From an uncultured Actinomycetes bacterium (GTDB taxonomy: Bacteria > Actinomycetota > Actinomycetes > Nanopelagicales > Nanopelagicaceae): a stretch of 5,445 nucleotides of DNA. This document shows, in pieces, positions 1 through 5,445 of this stretch (position 1 is the first letter of the stretch; the number at the start of each line of letters is the position of its first letter). The notes under the pieces are model-generated. The model was not told the DNA's origin. It worked only from the letters and a program-made list of their open reading frames with translations, and made no database searches. The stretch covers positions 1 through 5,445 of the forward strand of contig CAIXDY010000062.1 in the NCBI GenBank assembly GCA_903918325.1, in the 5' to 3' direction. Position numbers and translations under genes: made by a program.

Positions 1-477
1 GAACATCACCGTGCGAGGCGTTGCATCCATAATTAAAAATGATGGCACAACTAAATTCCACACTGCTGGAAAACCATTGAACCAATGGTCATCGGTCTCT
101 TGATCGGTGCGTGAAAACCACAGAGCGGAGGTAATAAAAATCGCTCCAGCTACCCAAATTTGATAATGATTCGGTAATAAATTCAGTCGAGCAAGTAAAG
201 CGACCGGAACAACTACGCACGTTACATAATCAACAACTAAATCCAAGATATGTCCATCAATGCGTGGGGCATGAATGGTGACATCTAGTTTCCTAGCGAT
301 AGGACCATCTAAACCATCTAACACTTGGCAGATGATGAGCCAAATAAGTGCATTACGCCATTGATTATTAAAAATAGCTTGCAGCGCAACCAGACCCGCG
401 GCAGCACCGCTTGCGGTAAAAACATGCAGCACATAGCCGGCACGGCGCGATGTTTGAGCTGAATATGGCGTAGTCAT
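1..477 (-). CDS. pcs: Phosphatidylcholine synthase-like CDP-alcohol phosphatidyltransferase (3' part outside window)
   Basis: The 159 visible residues form the N-terminal part of a membrane CDP-alcohol phosphatidyltransferase; the reading frame runs off the left edge with no stop. The family signature is complete: D54, D57-G58, A61-R62, then G75, D79 and D83, the metal- and CDP-binding aspartates. The gap between R62 and G75 is 12 residues rather than the more usual 8. That spacing, the segment LDLVVDYVTCVVVPVALL (79-96), the N-terminal HVFTASGAAAGL (18-29) and the later FNGFPAVWNLVV (133-144) match what I remember of bacterial Pcs. Pcs condenses CDP-diacylglycerol with choline to give phosphatidylcholine and CMP at the inner membrane. 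Pcs proteins are about 240 residues, so roughly a third is missing. ATG 477 is the only start after the in-frame stop TAG (493-495 on the plus strand as cta). It has no clear Shine-Dalgarno. Alternatives are another enzyme of the superfamily, such as a phosphatidylinositol-phosphate or phosphatidylglycerophosphate synthase, but the Pcs-like segments argue against them. The superfamily is near certain; Pcs is likely. Confidence 0.82.
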   Translation of the reverse strand, partial: MTTPYSAQTSRRAGYVLHVFTASGAAAGLVALQAIFNNQWRNALIWLIICQVLDGLDGPIARKLDVTIHAPRIDGHILDLVVDYVTCVVVPVALLARLNLLPNHYQIWVAGAIFITSALWFSRTDQETDDHWFNGFPAVWNLVVPSFLIMDATPRTVMF

Positions 478-524
478 TCGGAGGACTGTAACCTAAAAAT
501 GCGTAAAGCCTTATCCTTTCTTCT
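478..524. promoter_or_regulatory. Compact divergent intergenic region with overlapping -10-like hexamers
   Basis: Only 47 bases separate the start codons of the Pcs-like gene (minus) and the membrane protein gene (plus), so both promoters must lie here or inside the opposing gene. TAACCTA at 489-495 reads as a TANNNT hexamer on both strands (TAACCT on plus, TAGGTT on minus). Used as a -10 it would place both transcription starts within a few bases of the first start codon on each side, giving very short or leaderless mRNAs, which are common in actinobacteria. I see no good -35 hexamer for either direction. The promoter assignment is inference; the short spacing and the symmetric hexamer are directly visible. 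Confidence 0.35.
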
Positions 525-528
525 ATGA
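499..528 (+). other. Possible 9-codon leader ORF overlapping the next start codon
   Basis: ATG at 499 opens a short frame reading MRKALSFLL and ends at TGA 526-528, which overlaps the ATG at 525 of the membrane protein gene as ATGA. GGAGG at 480-484 lies 14 bases upstream of the ATG, longer than an ideal Shine-Dalgarno spacing. The membrane protein start at 525 has no Shine-Dalgarno of its own, so translation of this leader could deliver ribosomes to it by termination-reinitiation. Such a short ORF can easily arise by chance, and I claim no function for the peptide. Confidence 0.2.
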
Positions 529-932
529 CATCCGGGGTGAATCTTTCGCTTTTGCGCGATAAGCGCACGCACCGTACATGGTTGGTTCTTGTGCTGGCAT
601 GGGCATGTTTTAGAGCTTTTGCTATCAATAAGTTTTTTGGTCACCACAATGTCAATGCGTGGGGTTATCTTGTTGTTGATCTTGCCTCTTCAATCCCATA
701 TGCATTGTATTCAGCGCGCGCAGTTGTTAATTTTCTTGATAAATCGTGGGCGCAATTGCGCAGAAATACTGCACTTACCGCGCTATTTTTCTATATTCCA
801 GATATTTATGTATTTATTTTTGCACGCACCGTTCCAACTTCGCTCTACATAGGTTTTGCAATTACCATCATTATTTTTTCAGCAGTAGCTTTTTTAAGTT
901 TAAGAAGCGATGCCAGTAAGGGCAAAGCATGA
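525..932 (+). CDS. Four-helix integral membrane protein of unknown function
   Basis: This is a 135-residue hydrophobic protein that I do not recognise. Likely membrane helices lie at about residues 18-34, 46-70, 82-100 and 105-126. A basic N-terminus (RDKRTHR, 11-17) and a short polar tail (RSDASKGKA) would both be cytoplasmic by the positive-inside rule. There is no signal peptide, catalytic motif or metal-binding cluster. ATG 525 is the first start after the in-frame stop TAA at 504-506. GTG 537 (V5) is a possible later start, and neither has a good Shine-Dalgarno. The stop codon overlaps the ATG of pcp (ATGA, 929-932), so the two are almost certainly cotranscribed and translationally coupled. 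The gene diverges from the Pcs-like gene. The coding call rests on the intact frame, the membrane pattern and the tight junction with pcp. Its function is unknown; a role near the membrane linked to the peptidase or to lipid synthesis would be guesswork. Confidence 0.8.
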   Translation: MTSGVNLSLLRDKRTHRTWLVLVLAWACFRAFAINKFFGHHNVNAWGYLVVDLASSIPYALYSARAVVNFLDKSWAQLRRNTALTALFFYIPDIYVFIFARTVPTSLYIGFAITIIIFSAVAFLSLRSDASKGKA

Positions 933-1528
933 AAAAGATTCTCGTTACAGGTTTTGAGCCTTTTGGCACTTCTTCACTCAATCCTTCGGGGGAGATTGTT
1001 AAAGCGTTGCATAACCCAGAAGTTGTAACGGCGGTTTTGCCCGTGGTTTTTGGGCAAGCCAGCCAGAAATTACGCGAACTTATTGATCTGCACAAACCAT
1101 CGGCAGTGCTGTGTTTAGGGCAAGCCGAAGGTCGAATTGAATTAACCCCTGAGCGTGTAGCAATTAATTTAGATGATGCGCGAATTGCCGATAATGCGGG
1201 GAACCTGCCTAAGGAACAAGTGATTATTAGCGATGGCCCCGATGGTTATTTTTCAACGTTGCCAATAACCGAAATGGTCGCAGCGATGAAAGCTGCGGGG
1301 GTTCCTGCAGCGATTTCACTCAGTGCTGGAACTTTTCTCTGTAACCATATTTTCTATTCGTTACAGGACTACTTAAAGAACCGTGGCATACCAAGTGGCT
1401 TTATGCATGTGCCATTAATGGATGAACAACGCCGCGAATTTCCAGGTTTACCAACTATGCCTATAAGACAGATGATTGCTGGCGTAGAAATTTCGCTTTC
1501 GTTGTTACTTAAGCGCGAAGAGCTTTAG
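929..1528 (+). CDS. pcp: Pyroglutamyl-peptidase I (pyrrolidone-carboxylate peptidase, family C15)
   Basis: This cytoplasmic cysteine peptidase removes N-terminal pyroglutamate (5-oxoproline) from peptides. The 199-residue length fits family C15, whose members are about 200-220 residues. The opening MKKILVTGFEPFG is the family's typical N-terminus. The catalytic triad is visible: E75 in TPERVAIN (73-80), C138 in SAGTFLCNHIFY (132-143) and H160 in GFMHVPL (157-163). E75-to-C138 spacing is 63 residues, the same as E81-C144 in the Bacillus enzyme. The GQAEGRIELTPERVAIN and DDARIADNAGN blocks are also typical. The start is supported by AAGGG at 918-922, six bases before ATG 929, and by the ATGA overlap with the upstream membrane protein gene. 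The 3' end overlaps the convergent aminomutase-like gene by 20 bases. The likely physiological role is turnover of peptides or recovery of pyroglutamate for glutamate metabolism. The assignment is secure. Confidence 0.96.
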   Translation: MKKILVTGFEPFGTSSLNPSGEIVKALHNPEVVTAVLPVVFGQASQKLRELIDLHKPSAVLCLGQAEGRIELTPERVAINLDDARIADNAGNLPKEQVIISDGPDGYFSTLPITEMVAAMKAAGVPAAISLSAGTFLCNHIFYSLQDYLKNRGIPSGFMHVPLMDEQRREFPGLPTMPIRQMIAGVEISLSLLLKREEL

Positions 1529-2903
1529 CCAAGGATTCGAAGTCCTCGACCAAAATATCAACTTCTTTTTGGCCGTGTGCCAAAGAAATTAACCATTGCT
1601 CATCTAATCCCGGAGGCGTAATGATTCCGCGGTTAAGTGACCATAGCCATGAAAGTTCAGCAACGCCGAAATCAGTAGCTTTGTAATCACGATAATTGCG
1701 AACAGGCGCTGTAGACCAAGTAATACAGCCCTTTACGCCAAAACCAACAGTGTGTGCGGGTAGTTGATATGTCTCGATGATTGCACTGATGCGATCTAAT
1801 GCTTGTTGGTTAAAAGCTTCAGCTTTTGCAAGTGATTCCTCAGTAAAGATGATGTCAGCTGCACGAACGCCGGCCATTGCTAAGGGATTACCGTTAAAAG
1901 TACCGAAGTGGGCCATTTTTCCATTGGTGACAAAGTCCATGTACTTCTTCTTGCCACCAAATGCGGCCAAAGTAAGTCCGCCACCAATTGATTTAGCTAG
2001 CGTAATTAAATCGGGAGTAACACCTAAACGCTGTGCCGCGCCTTGATGTCCAGCAGTTAAACCAGTTTTAACTTCATCAAAGATTAAAACAACGTTGTAT
2101 TCATCGCACAAAGCACGAACACGTTCCAAGTAACCTTCATCAGGCAAAACAATTCCTAGGTTTTCAAGAACTGGTTCAAGAATAAAACAGGCTATTGAAG
2201 CTGCATGCTTTTTAAATGTGCGCTCTAAGGCATCAGCATCGTTGTAAGGAACTACATAGATTTCGCCAGGAACAATTCCTGCAGGAACGTGTGGGATTGG
2301 ATCATTGGCATCACCAATCTCATCGATTGGAGGCTTGCTAGAAACTACAAACGGGTCGTAACTACCGTGGTAACCGCCCTCAATTTTTACAATCGCATTC
2401 TTATCAGTTGCTGCGCGCGCTGTACGAACTGCATACATTGTGGATTCAGTTCCACTGTTAGTGAAGCGAACTTGATCAATTCCAAAACGACGGCAAATGC
2501 GTTCTGCAGCATCGGTTGAAATTGGAGATGGAGTTACGAAAAGCGTTCCATATTCCAACGCCTTCTTAACTTCTTCAACGATCACAGGGTTCAAGTGGCC
2601 GGCCAACATGGCACCAAAGCCCATTGAAAGATCGAGCAGCTGGCGGCCATCAACGTCGGTCATCCAGGCGCCTTTAGCGCTGACGATCGAGATTGGATAT
2701 GGATCCCAGTGCTGGAAGCTGGAGGTAACGCCTAAGGGCAGTGATTTAAAGGAGCGTTGGCTTTCTTCGGCGCTCTTGCCAGTGTTCTTGGTAAATAACT
2801 CCCACTCTTGTTTTAAAAGTTGGGCAACTCGCTCAGGTGAAATTGGAGCCGATGTTGAAGGAACGAATCTAAATGTCTCTCGGTGGTTAGTTTGTGTAAG
2901 CAT
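1509..2903 (-). CDS. Class III PLP aminotransferase, glutamate-1-semialdehyde aminomutase-like
   Basis: This 464-residue fold-type I PLP enzyme belongs to the class III aminotransferases. Visible landmarks are the cofactor phosphate-binding NSGTEST (149-155), YHGSYD (178-183), FDEVKTG (275-281) with D276 pairing the pyridine nitrogen, the Schiff-base lysine K304 in LAKSIGGG, and HFGTFNGNPLAMAG (332-345). The 28-residue spacing from D276 to K304 matches glutamate-1-semialdehyde 2,1-aminomutase (HemL), as do NSGTESTM and the GTFNGNP block. It differs from ordinary HemL by being about 30 residues longer, with a long polar N-terminus (1-60) and no IPGGVNSPVR-type entry segment. I therefore call it HemL-like rather than heme-pathway HemL; the substrate is unknown, and no heme genes are nearby. 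ATG 2903 is the first start after the in-frame stop TAG at 2988-2990; no clear Shine-Dalgarno precedes it. It lies downstream of the ABC operon on the same strand, separated by 163 bases with a hairpin, so it is probably transcribed separately. Its 3' end overlaps pcp tail to tail. Confidence 0.9.
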   Translation of the reverse strand: MLTQTNHRETFRFVPSTSAPISPERVAQLLKQEWELFTKNTGKSAEESQRSFKSLPLGVTSSFQHWDPYPISIVSAKGAWMTDVDGRQLLDLSMGFGAMLAGHLNPVIVEEVKKALEYGTLFVTPSPISTDAAERICRRFGIDQVRFTNSGTESTMYAVRTARAATDKNAIVKIEGGYHGSYDPFVVSSKPPIDEIGDANDPIPHVPAGIVPGEIYVVPYNDADALERTFKKHAASIACFILEPVLENLGIVLPDEGYLERVRALCDEYNVVLIFDEVKTGLTAGHQGAAQRLGVTPDLITLAKSIGGGLTLAAFGGKKKYMDFVTNGKMAHFGTFNGNPLAMAGVRAADIIFTEESLAKAEAFNQQALDRISAIIETYQLPAHTVGFGVKGCITWSTAPVRNYRDYKATDFGVAELSWLWSLNRGIITPPGLDEQWLISLAHGQKEVDILVEDFESLAKALRA

Positions 2904-2973
2904 TTGTAAAACTTGTACGGCAAAGGTTTCAGCTTTTGAAACACGTTTGAGAAGTACTCTCCCGGTTCGGTTT

Positions 2974-2991
2974 TTAGTTCTTGCGAACTAA
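2974..2991 (-). promoter_or_regulatory. Perfect 7-bp inverted repeat in the leader of the aminomutase-like gene
   Basis: TTAGTTC (2974-2980) and GAACTAA (2985-2991) are perfect complements around a 4-base spacer. As minus-strand RNA the loop is GCAA, a GNRA tetraloop closed by C-G, about 70-88 bases upstream of the ATG at 2903. It could be an operator for a dimeric regulator or a folded mRNA leader element. There is no U-tract after it, so it is a poor terminator. It overlaps the in-frame stop that bounds the gene's 5' end. The repeat is seen directly; the function is inferred. Confidence 0.4.
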
Positions 2992-3012
2992 GGTTTTAGT
3001 ATCTCATGCCGT

Positions 3013-3061
3013 TTTTTTAACAGCAACCCCCGAGAAACTCGGGTGTGTCTTGCGTAAAAAA
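3013..3061 (-). terminator. Extended hairpin after the ABC exporter operon, probable terminator or 3'-end stabiliser
   Basis: The core is CCCGAG (3029-3034), loop AAA, CTCGGG (3038-3043). It extends outward imperfectly through GCAA (3023-3026) with TTGC (3050-3053), AC (3020-3021) with GT (3054-3055), and T3013-3018 with A3056-3061. It begins six bases past the TAA of the last permease gene (3067-3069), the expected place for the end of the ABC operon transcript. On the minus strand the U-run precedes the stem and the A-run follows it, the reverse of a classical intrinsic terminator. U-less hairpin terminators occur in actinobacteria, so a terminator remains the most likely reading; an RNA-stabilising 3' hairpin is the alternative. 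Confidence 0.5.
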
Positions 3062-3066
3062 CTCAT

Positions 3067-3894
3067 TTATTTCATAAAAAGTGCGTTTAAGCGTTTTGTT
3101 GTGAAAAAAAGTCCAACGGAAATCATGACTATAAAATAAAAAGCATGGCCGGCCAAAGCGAAATTTATATGTCCAAGGCACAGTCCACGAACTAAATTAA
3201 TTGCGTGGCTGAGCGGAAACAGGTTAACAATAAATTGTAGCCACTTAGGGAAAACAGTTAATGGGTAAAAGGATCCGGAAAATAGAAACATAGGGAGTAA
3301 GAACATTTGGACTATTTCTAGCTGCTGAAACGATTTCATATAAGAGGTCACGGCCATACCGCAAGAAGCAAAACCAAAAGCAATAAGTACAGCTGAAGGA
3401 ATGGCCAGAACGCCCCAAGGGCTAACTACTAAACCAAGTGGAACAATAACGGCCATAAAAGCGCAGGCATATGAAAAACCGCGGATAAGTGCCCAACCTA
3501 TTTCGCCAAGTGCAACATCAAGCGGACCCATAGATGTAGCTAACATGCCATGGTAAATACGATCGTGATTTAGTTTAAAAAATACATTCATCGTCGAGTC
3601 ATAAATTGCGCCATTCATGGCACTTGTTGCCAGCAGCGCAGGTGCGATGAAAGCGGCGTATTTTATGGCTTCTCCACCAACTGAGATTGTTGGAAGGAGT
3701 TTGCCAATTCCATAACCAAAAGAAAGCAAGTACAGGACGGGTTCAACAAATCCCGAAATAACAATCATGTAGGTCGAGGATTTAAAAGCAATGAAGCCGC
3801 GTTCTAGTAATTGTGGGACTCGACCAGAGTAAACGCGTTCACCACGTTTACCCGCGCGAGCTTCGGCAATTGAAACGGCCATAGGTATAAACAT
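3067..3894 (-). CDS. ABC-2 type exporter permease, second of a pair (NodJ/DrrB-like)
   Basis: This 275-residue inner-membrane protein is a transmembrane subunit of the ABC exporter. About six helices are visible, near residues 42-64, 78-98, 130-155, 161-184, 193-212 and 248-265. The landmarks are of the NodJ/DrrB type: FVEPVLYLLSFGYGIG (49-64) after an amphipathic N-terminus, FIAPALLATSAMNGA (82-96), and the late block MFLFSGSFYPLTVFP (202-216) followed by PLSHAINLVRGL (227-238). The segment around 105-125 between helices 2 and 3 is probably the cytoplasmic coupling helix that contacts the ATPase. It is a paralogue of the preceding permease, with the same PALLA, FSG(S/T)F(Y/F)PL and PL-H-I-L-R-L positions. 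ATG 3894 immediately follows the TAA of that gene (TAAATG), so translation is coupled; the internal M5 is an alternative start. It is the last gene of the operon, with a hairpin just downstream. Substrate unknown. Confidence 0.92.
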   Translation of the reverse strand: MFIPMAVSIAEARAGKRGERVYSGRVPQLLERGFIAFKSSTYMIVISGFVEPVLYLLSFGYGIGKLLPTISVGGEAIKYAAFIAPALLATSAMNGAIYDSTMNVFFKLNHDRIYHGMLATSMGPLDVALGEIGWALIRGFSYACAFMAVIVPLGLVVSPWGVLAIPSAVLIAFGFASCGMAVTSYMKSFQQLEIVQMFLLPMFLFSGSFYPLTVFPKWLQFIVNLFPLSHAINLVRGLCLGHINFALAGHAFYFIVMISVGLFFTTKRLNALFMK

Positions 3895-4734
3895 TTATTT
3901 AGCCAACCGCTTTGTAAAGATTCGGCCAGAAAAGAAAAGCCCGGTTACGAGCAGAGTTCCAAGGAAAATGAAGTGCACCCAGACCATGGTGGGTGAGACA
4001 ACGTGGCCATATGTTAAGTGACGACCTAATTCGATTGAATGCCACAGTGGTGAAATCCAACCGATCCAGCGTAAGAAGATCGGCATCGATGAAAGTGGAA
4101 AAAACGTGCCTGAGAACATGAATAAAGGCATCATGATGAAACGCCCTAGAACCGTGAAAAAGATATTTTCATTCTCAAGTTTTCCAGCCAGGGATTGCAT
4201 TAAAGCGCCGAAAGATGCGCCGGCAAAAATTGCTGTCGGAATTGCTAACCAGGCATGCGGAGATTTCAGTGCACCGAAAGCCCACATAACTCCAAAATAT
4301 AAAATCACTGTGTAAGTCGCGCGAAAGAGCGCAGTAAGAAAAACTCCGGTAGAAATCTGGCGGCCAGTCAGAGGAGTTGAATTCATAGCAAAAAAAGTTT
4401 TGTTCCACTTAAAACCTTCAAGAGTTGGAAATACCGTTTCATCCATAGTGCCTTGAATTGCAGCTTGGGCAAGCAAAGCCGGCGCTAAGAAAGTTAAATA
4501 TTTAACGCCATCAACTCCTGCGGGTCCGACGCTTTTATCAATTAAGCCACCCAGGCCAATTCCTACCGAGATCAAATACAAAATTGGATTAGCAATAGCG
4601 ATTCCAAGAATTAACCAGACCCACTTAGCCATTTGGCGGATACGGGCTTGAAGAACATAAATCGCACCTCGAGATTGAATCCGAGTGGCATCTACAAGTG
4701 CAAGTGAGCCTTGACGAATATTTGTAATGCTCAT
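3895..4734 (-). CDS. ABC-2 type exporter permease, first of a pair (NodJ/DrrB-like)
   Basis: This 279-residue integral membrane subunit has about six helices, near residues 38-62, 78-95, 128-154, 160-182, 192-213 and 250-268. Family landmarks are ANPILYLISVGIGLG (48-62), FLAPALLAQAAIQGTMDET (82-100), a likely coupling segment at 105-125, and MPLFMFSGTFFPLSSMP (202-218) followed by SPLWHSIELGRHL (228-240). The N-terminal stretch of about 35 residues is cytoplasmic and rich in R and Q. It is homologous to the next gene but well diverged, so the two most likely form a heterodimeric channel rather than two homodimers. ATG 4734 overlaps the stop of the ATPase gene by one base (TAATG), indicating translational coupling; GGAAGA lies about 13 bases upstream and is a weak ribosome site. 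With the ATPase this would export an amphipathic or lipid-linked compound; the substrate cannot be read from the sequence. Confidence 0.93.
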   Translation of the reverse strand: MSITNIRQGSLALVDATRIQSRGAIYVLQARIRQMAKWVWLILGIAIANPILYLISVGIGLGGLIDKSVGPAGVDGVKYLTFLAPALLAQAAIQGTMDETVFPTLEGFKWNKTFFAMNSTPLTGRQISTGVFLTALFRATYTVILYFGVMWAFGALKSPHAWLAIPTAIFAGASFGALMQSLAGKLENENIFFTVLGRFIMMPLFMFSGTFFPLSSMPIFLRWIGWISPLWHSIELGRHLTYGHVVSPTMVWVHFIFLGTLLVTGLFFSGRIFTKRLAK

Positions 4735-5445
4735 TATTCGATCAAGGTTCTTCCGGTAAGGCGCAGGAAAACATCTTCAAGAGATGACCGGCGCACTAAT
4801 GAAGTCTTTGGGTGCATCTGGGCTGCATAAATTTTCTCGAGTAAAGCTTCGCCGTCATCGGTGTACATCAAAACTCGATCAGGAAGTTCCTCAATACGAT
4901 CACACATCGTGCGCAACTGATCAGCCATACCTTGATTGCGATCTGAACCAAAGCGAACTTCTAGAACTTCTTTTGTTGAATAATCTTTAATAAGTGATGC
5001 GGGGCTGCCTTCAGCCATGATTGTGCCTTTATCCATAACAATTAAGCGATCACACAGTTGTTCAGCTTCATCCATAAAGTGCGTAGTAATAAGAAGAGTT
5101 ACGCCTTGCTCTTTGAGGCGGAATAAGCGATCCCACAAAATATGGCGGGCTTGTGGATCCAAACCAGTAGTTGGTTCGTCCAACATTAAAATTTCAGGTT
5201 CACTGACAAGTGCGCGCGCAATTGTTAATCGGCGTTTCATTCCACCGCTCAGAGTTTCTACTTTTGCATCACGTTTTTCTTCTAACTGCGCAAAGGCCAG
5301 CAATTCATCGACTTTGCCTTTAACAAATTTTCGGGGTAAACCAAAGTAGCGGCCATTAATATAAAGGTTTTCAGCAACCGTTAGATGCATATCTAAATTA
5401 TCTTGCTGAGGAACAACGCCTAAGTGAGCACGAATTTGTGGGCCA
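4734..5445 (-). CDS. ABC exporter ATP-binding protein, NodI/DrrA-like (5' part outside window)
   Basis: The frame is open to the right edge, giving 236 visible residues and a C-terminus but no start; the Walker A loop lies outside the window. Seen in order are the Q-loop GVVPQQDNLD (9-18 of the visible part), LTVAENLYINGRYFG, signature LSGGMKRR (65-72), Walker B LMLDEP (87-92) with D-loop GLDP (95-98), and the switch histidine in TTHFMDEAE (H122). All motifs needed for hydrolysis are intact in the visible part. The ENL-GRYFG segment, the PQARH stretch after the D-loop and the C-terminal SLEDVFLRLTGRTL place it in the NodI/DrrA (drug and lipo-oligosaccharide export) branch. Met at 5390 is internal, because it follows the Q-loop, and is not the real start. 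The family is typically 300-330 residues, so about 70-90 are missing. It is the first visible gene of the exporter operon and overlaps the next permease by one base. Family certain, substrate unknown. Confidence 0.95.
   Translation of the reverse strand, partial: GPQIRAHLGVVPQQDNLDMHLTVAENLYINGRYFGLPRKFVKGKVDELLAFAQLEEKRDAKVETLSGGMKRRLTIARALVSEPEILMLDEPTTGLDPQARHILWDRLFRLKEQGVTLLITTHFMDEAEQLCDRLIVMDKGTIMAEGSPASLIKDYSTKEVLEVRFGSDRNQGMADQLRTMCDRIEELPDRVLMYTDDGEALLEKIYAAQMHPKTSLVRRSSLEDVFLRLTGRTLIE

Noticed and set aside
368..628. An 86-codon minus-strand open frame spanning the divergent region
   Set aside because: It lies across the Pcs-like gene in a different frame and opposite the start of the membrane protein. 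Its cysteine- and arginine-rich translation has no family features.
1505..1535. A terminator hairpin at the convergent junction
   Set aside because: Only a 4-bp AAGC/GCTT pairing with a 7-base loop and no T-run is present, which is too weak to call.
2941..2968. GGGAGAG-like stretch in the aminomutase leader as a glycine riboswitch
   Set aside because: Read on the minus strand it has a GGGAGAG word, but the conserved cores of the glycine aptamer are absent.
2904..2987. N-terminal extension of the aminomutase-like protein upstream of ATG 2903
   Set aside because: The frame stays open for 28 codons back to TAG 2988-2990, but it contains no ATG, GTG or TTG start.
2497..2991. A 164-codon plus-strand open frame opposite the aminomutase-like gene
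   Set aside because: It is antisense to a strongly supported PLP enzyme, and its translation shows no domain or coherent membrane pattern. It is a frame shadow.
5017..5349. A 110-codon plus-strand open frame
   Set aside because: It is antisense to the conserved signature and Walker B region of the ATPase; the composition is that of a shadow frame.
1..5445. CRISPR arrays, tRNA or rRNA genes, insertion sequences, attachment sites
   Set aside because: No repeated spacer pattern, tRNA-like cloverleaf, transposase, or flanking direct/inverted repeats of mobile elements was seen by eye.

Overview
This 5,445-base window is a dense, ordinary-looking bacterial chromosome segment. By eye it is moderately AT-rich. 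It has almost no intergenic space, no RNA genes, no mobile elements and no CRISPR. Overlapping start/stop codons (ATGA, TAATG), a convergent gene overlap and a 47-base divergent intergenic region point to a streamlined genome. Protein style, weak Shine-Dalgarno sites and an ABC operon of the DrrA/NodI type suggest a low-GC, small-genome actinobacterium, such as the freshwater acI/Nanopelagicales group. That placement is inference from style only and was not tested by any search.

Layout from left to right. (1) Positions 1-477, minus strand: the N-terminal 159 residues of a CDP-alcohol phosphatidyltransferase that resembles bacterial phosphatidylcholine synthase (Pcs); its C-terminus lies beyond the left edge. 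(2) Positions 478-524: a very short divergent intergenic region that must hold at least part of both promoters. (3) Positions 525-1528, plus strand: a two-gene unit with a four-helix membrane protein of unknown function, coupled by an ATGA overlap to pyroglutamyl-peptidase I (pcp). (4) Positions 1509-2903, minus strand: a class III PLP enzyme resembling glutamate-1-semialdehyde aminomutase, whose 3' end overlaps pcp tail to tail by 20 bases. (5) Positions 2904-3066: a leader/terminator region with a perfect 7-bp inverted repeat and a longer hairpin. (6) Positions 3067-5445, minus strand: an ABC-2 exporter operon in the order ATPase (N-terminus cut by the right edge), permease, permease, with essentially no spacing.

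How the genes work together. The exporter operon is one functional unit: a NodI/DrrA-like ATPase feeding two paralogous but clearly different ABC-2 permeases, which probably form a heterodimeric channel for a lipid-like or amphipathic substrate. The membrane protein and Pcp are translationally coupled, but no shared pathway is evident. The aminomutase-like enzyme has its own leader and no clear partner here. The most biologically notable item is the Pcs-like enzyme, because it predicts choline-dependent phosphatidylcholine (or a related choline lipid) in this organism. I found no convincing undescribed multi-gene system. The leads are listed as separate findings.
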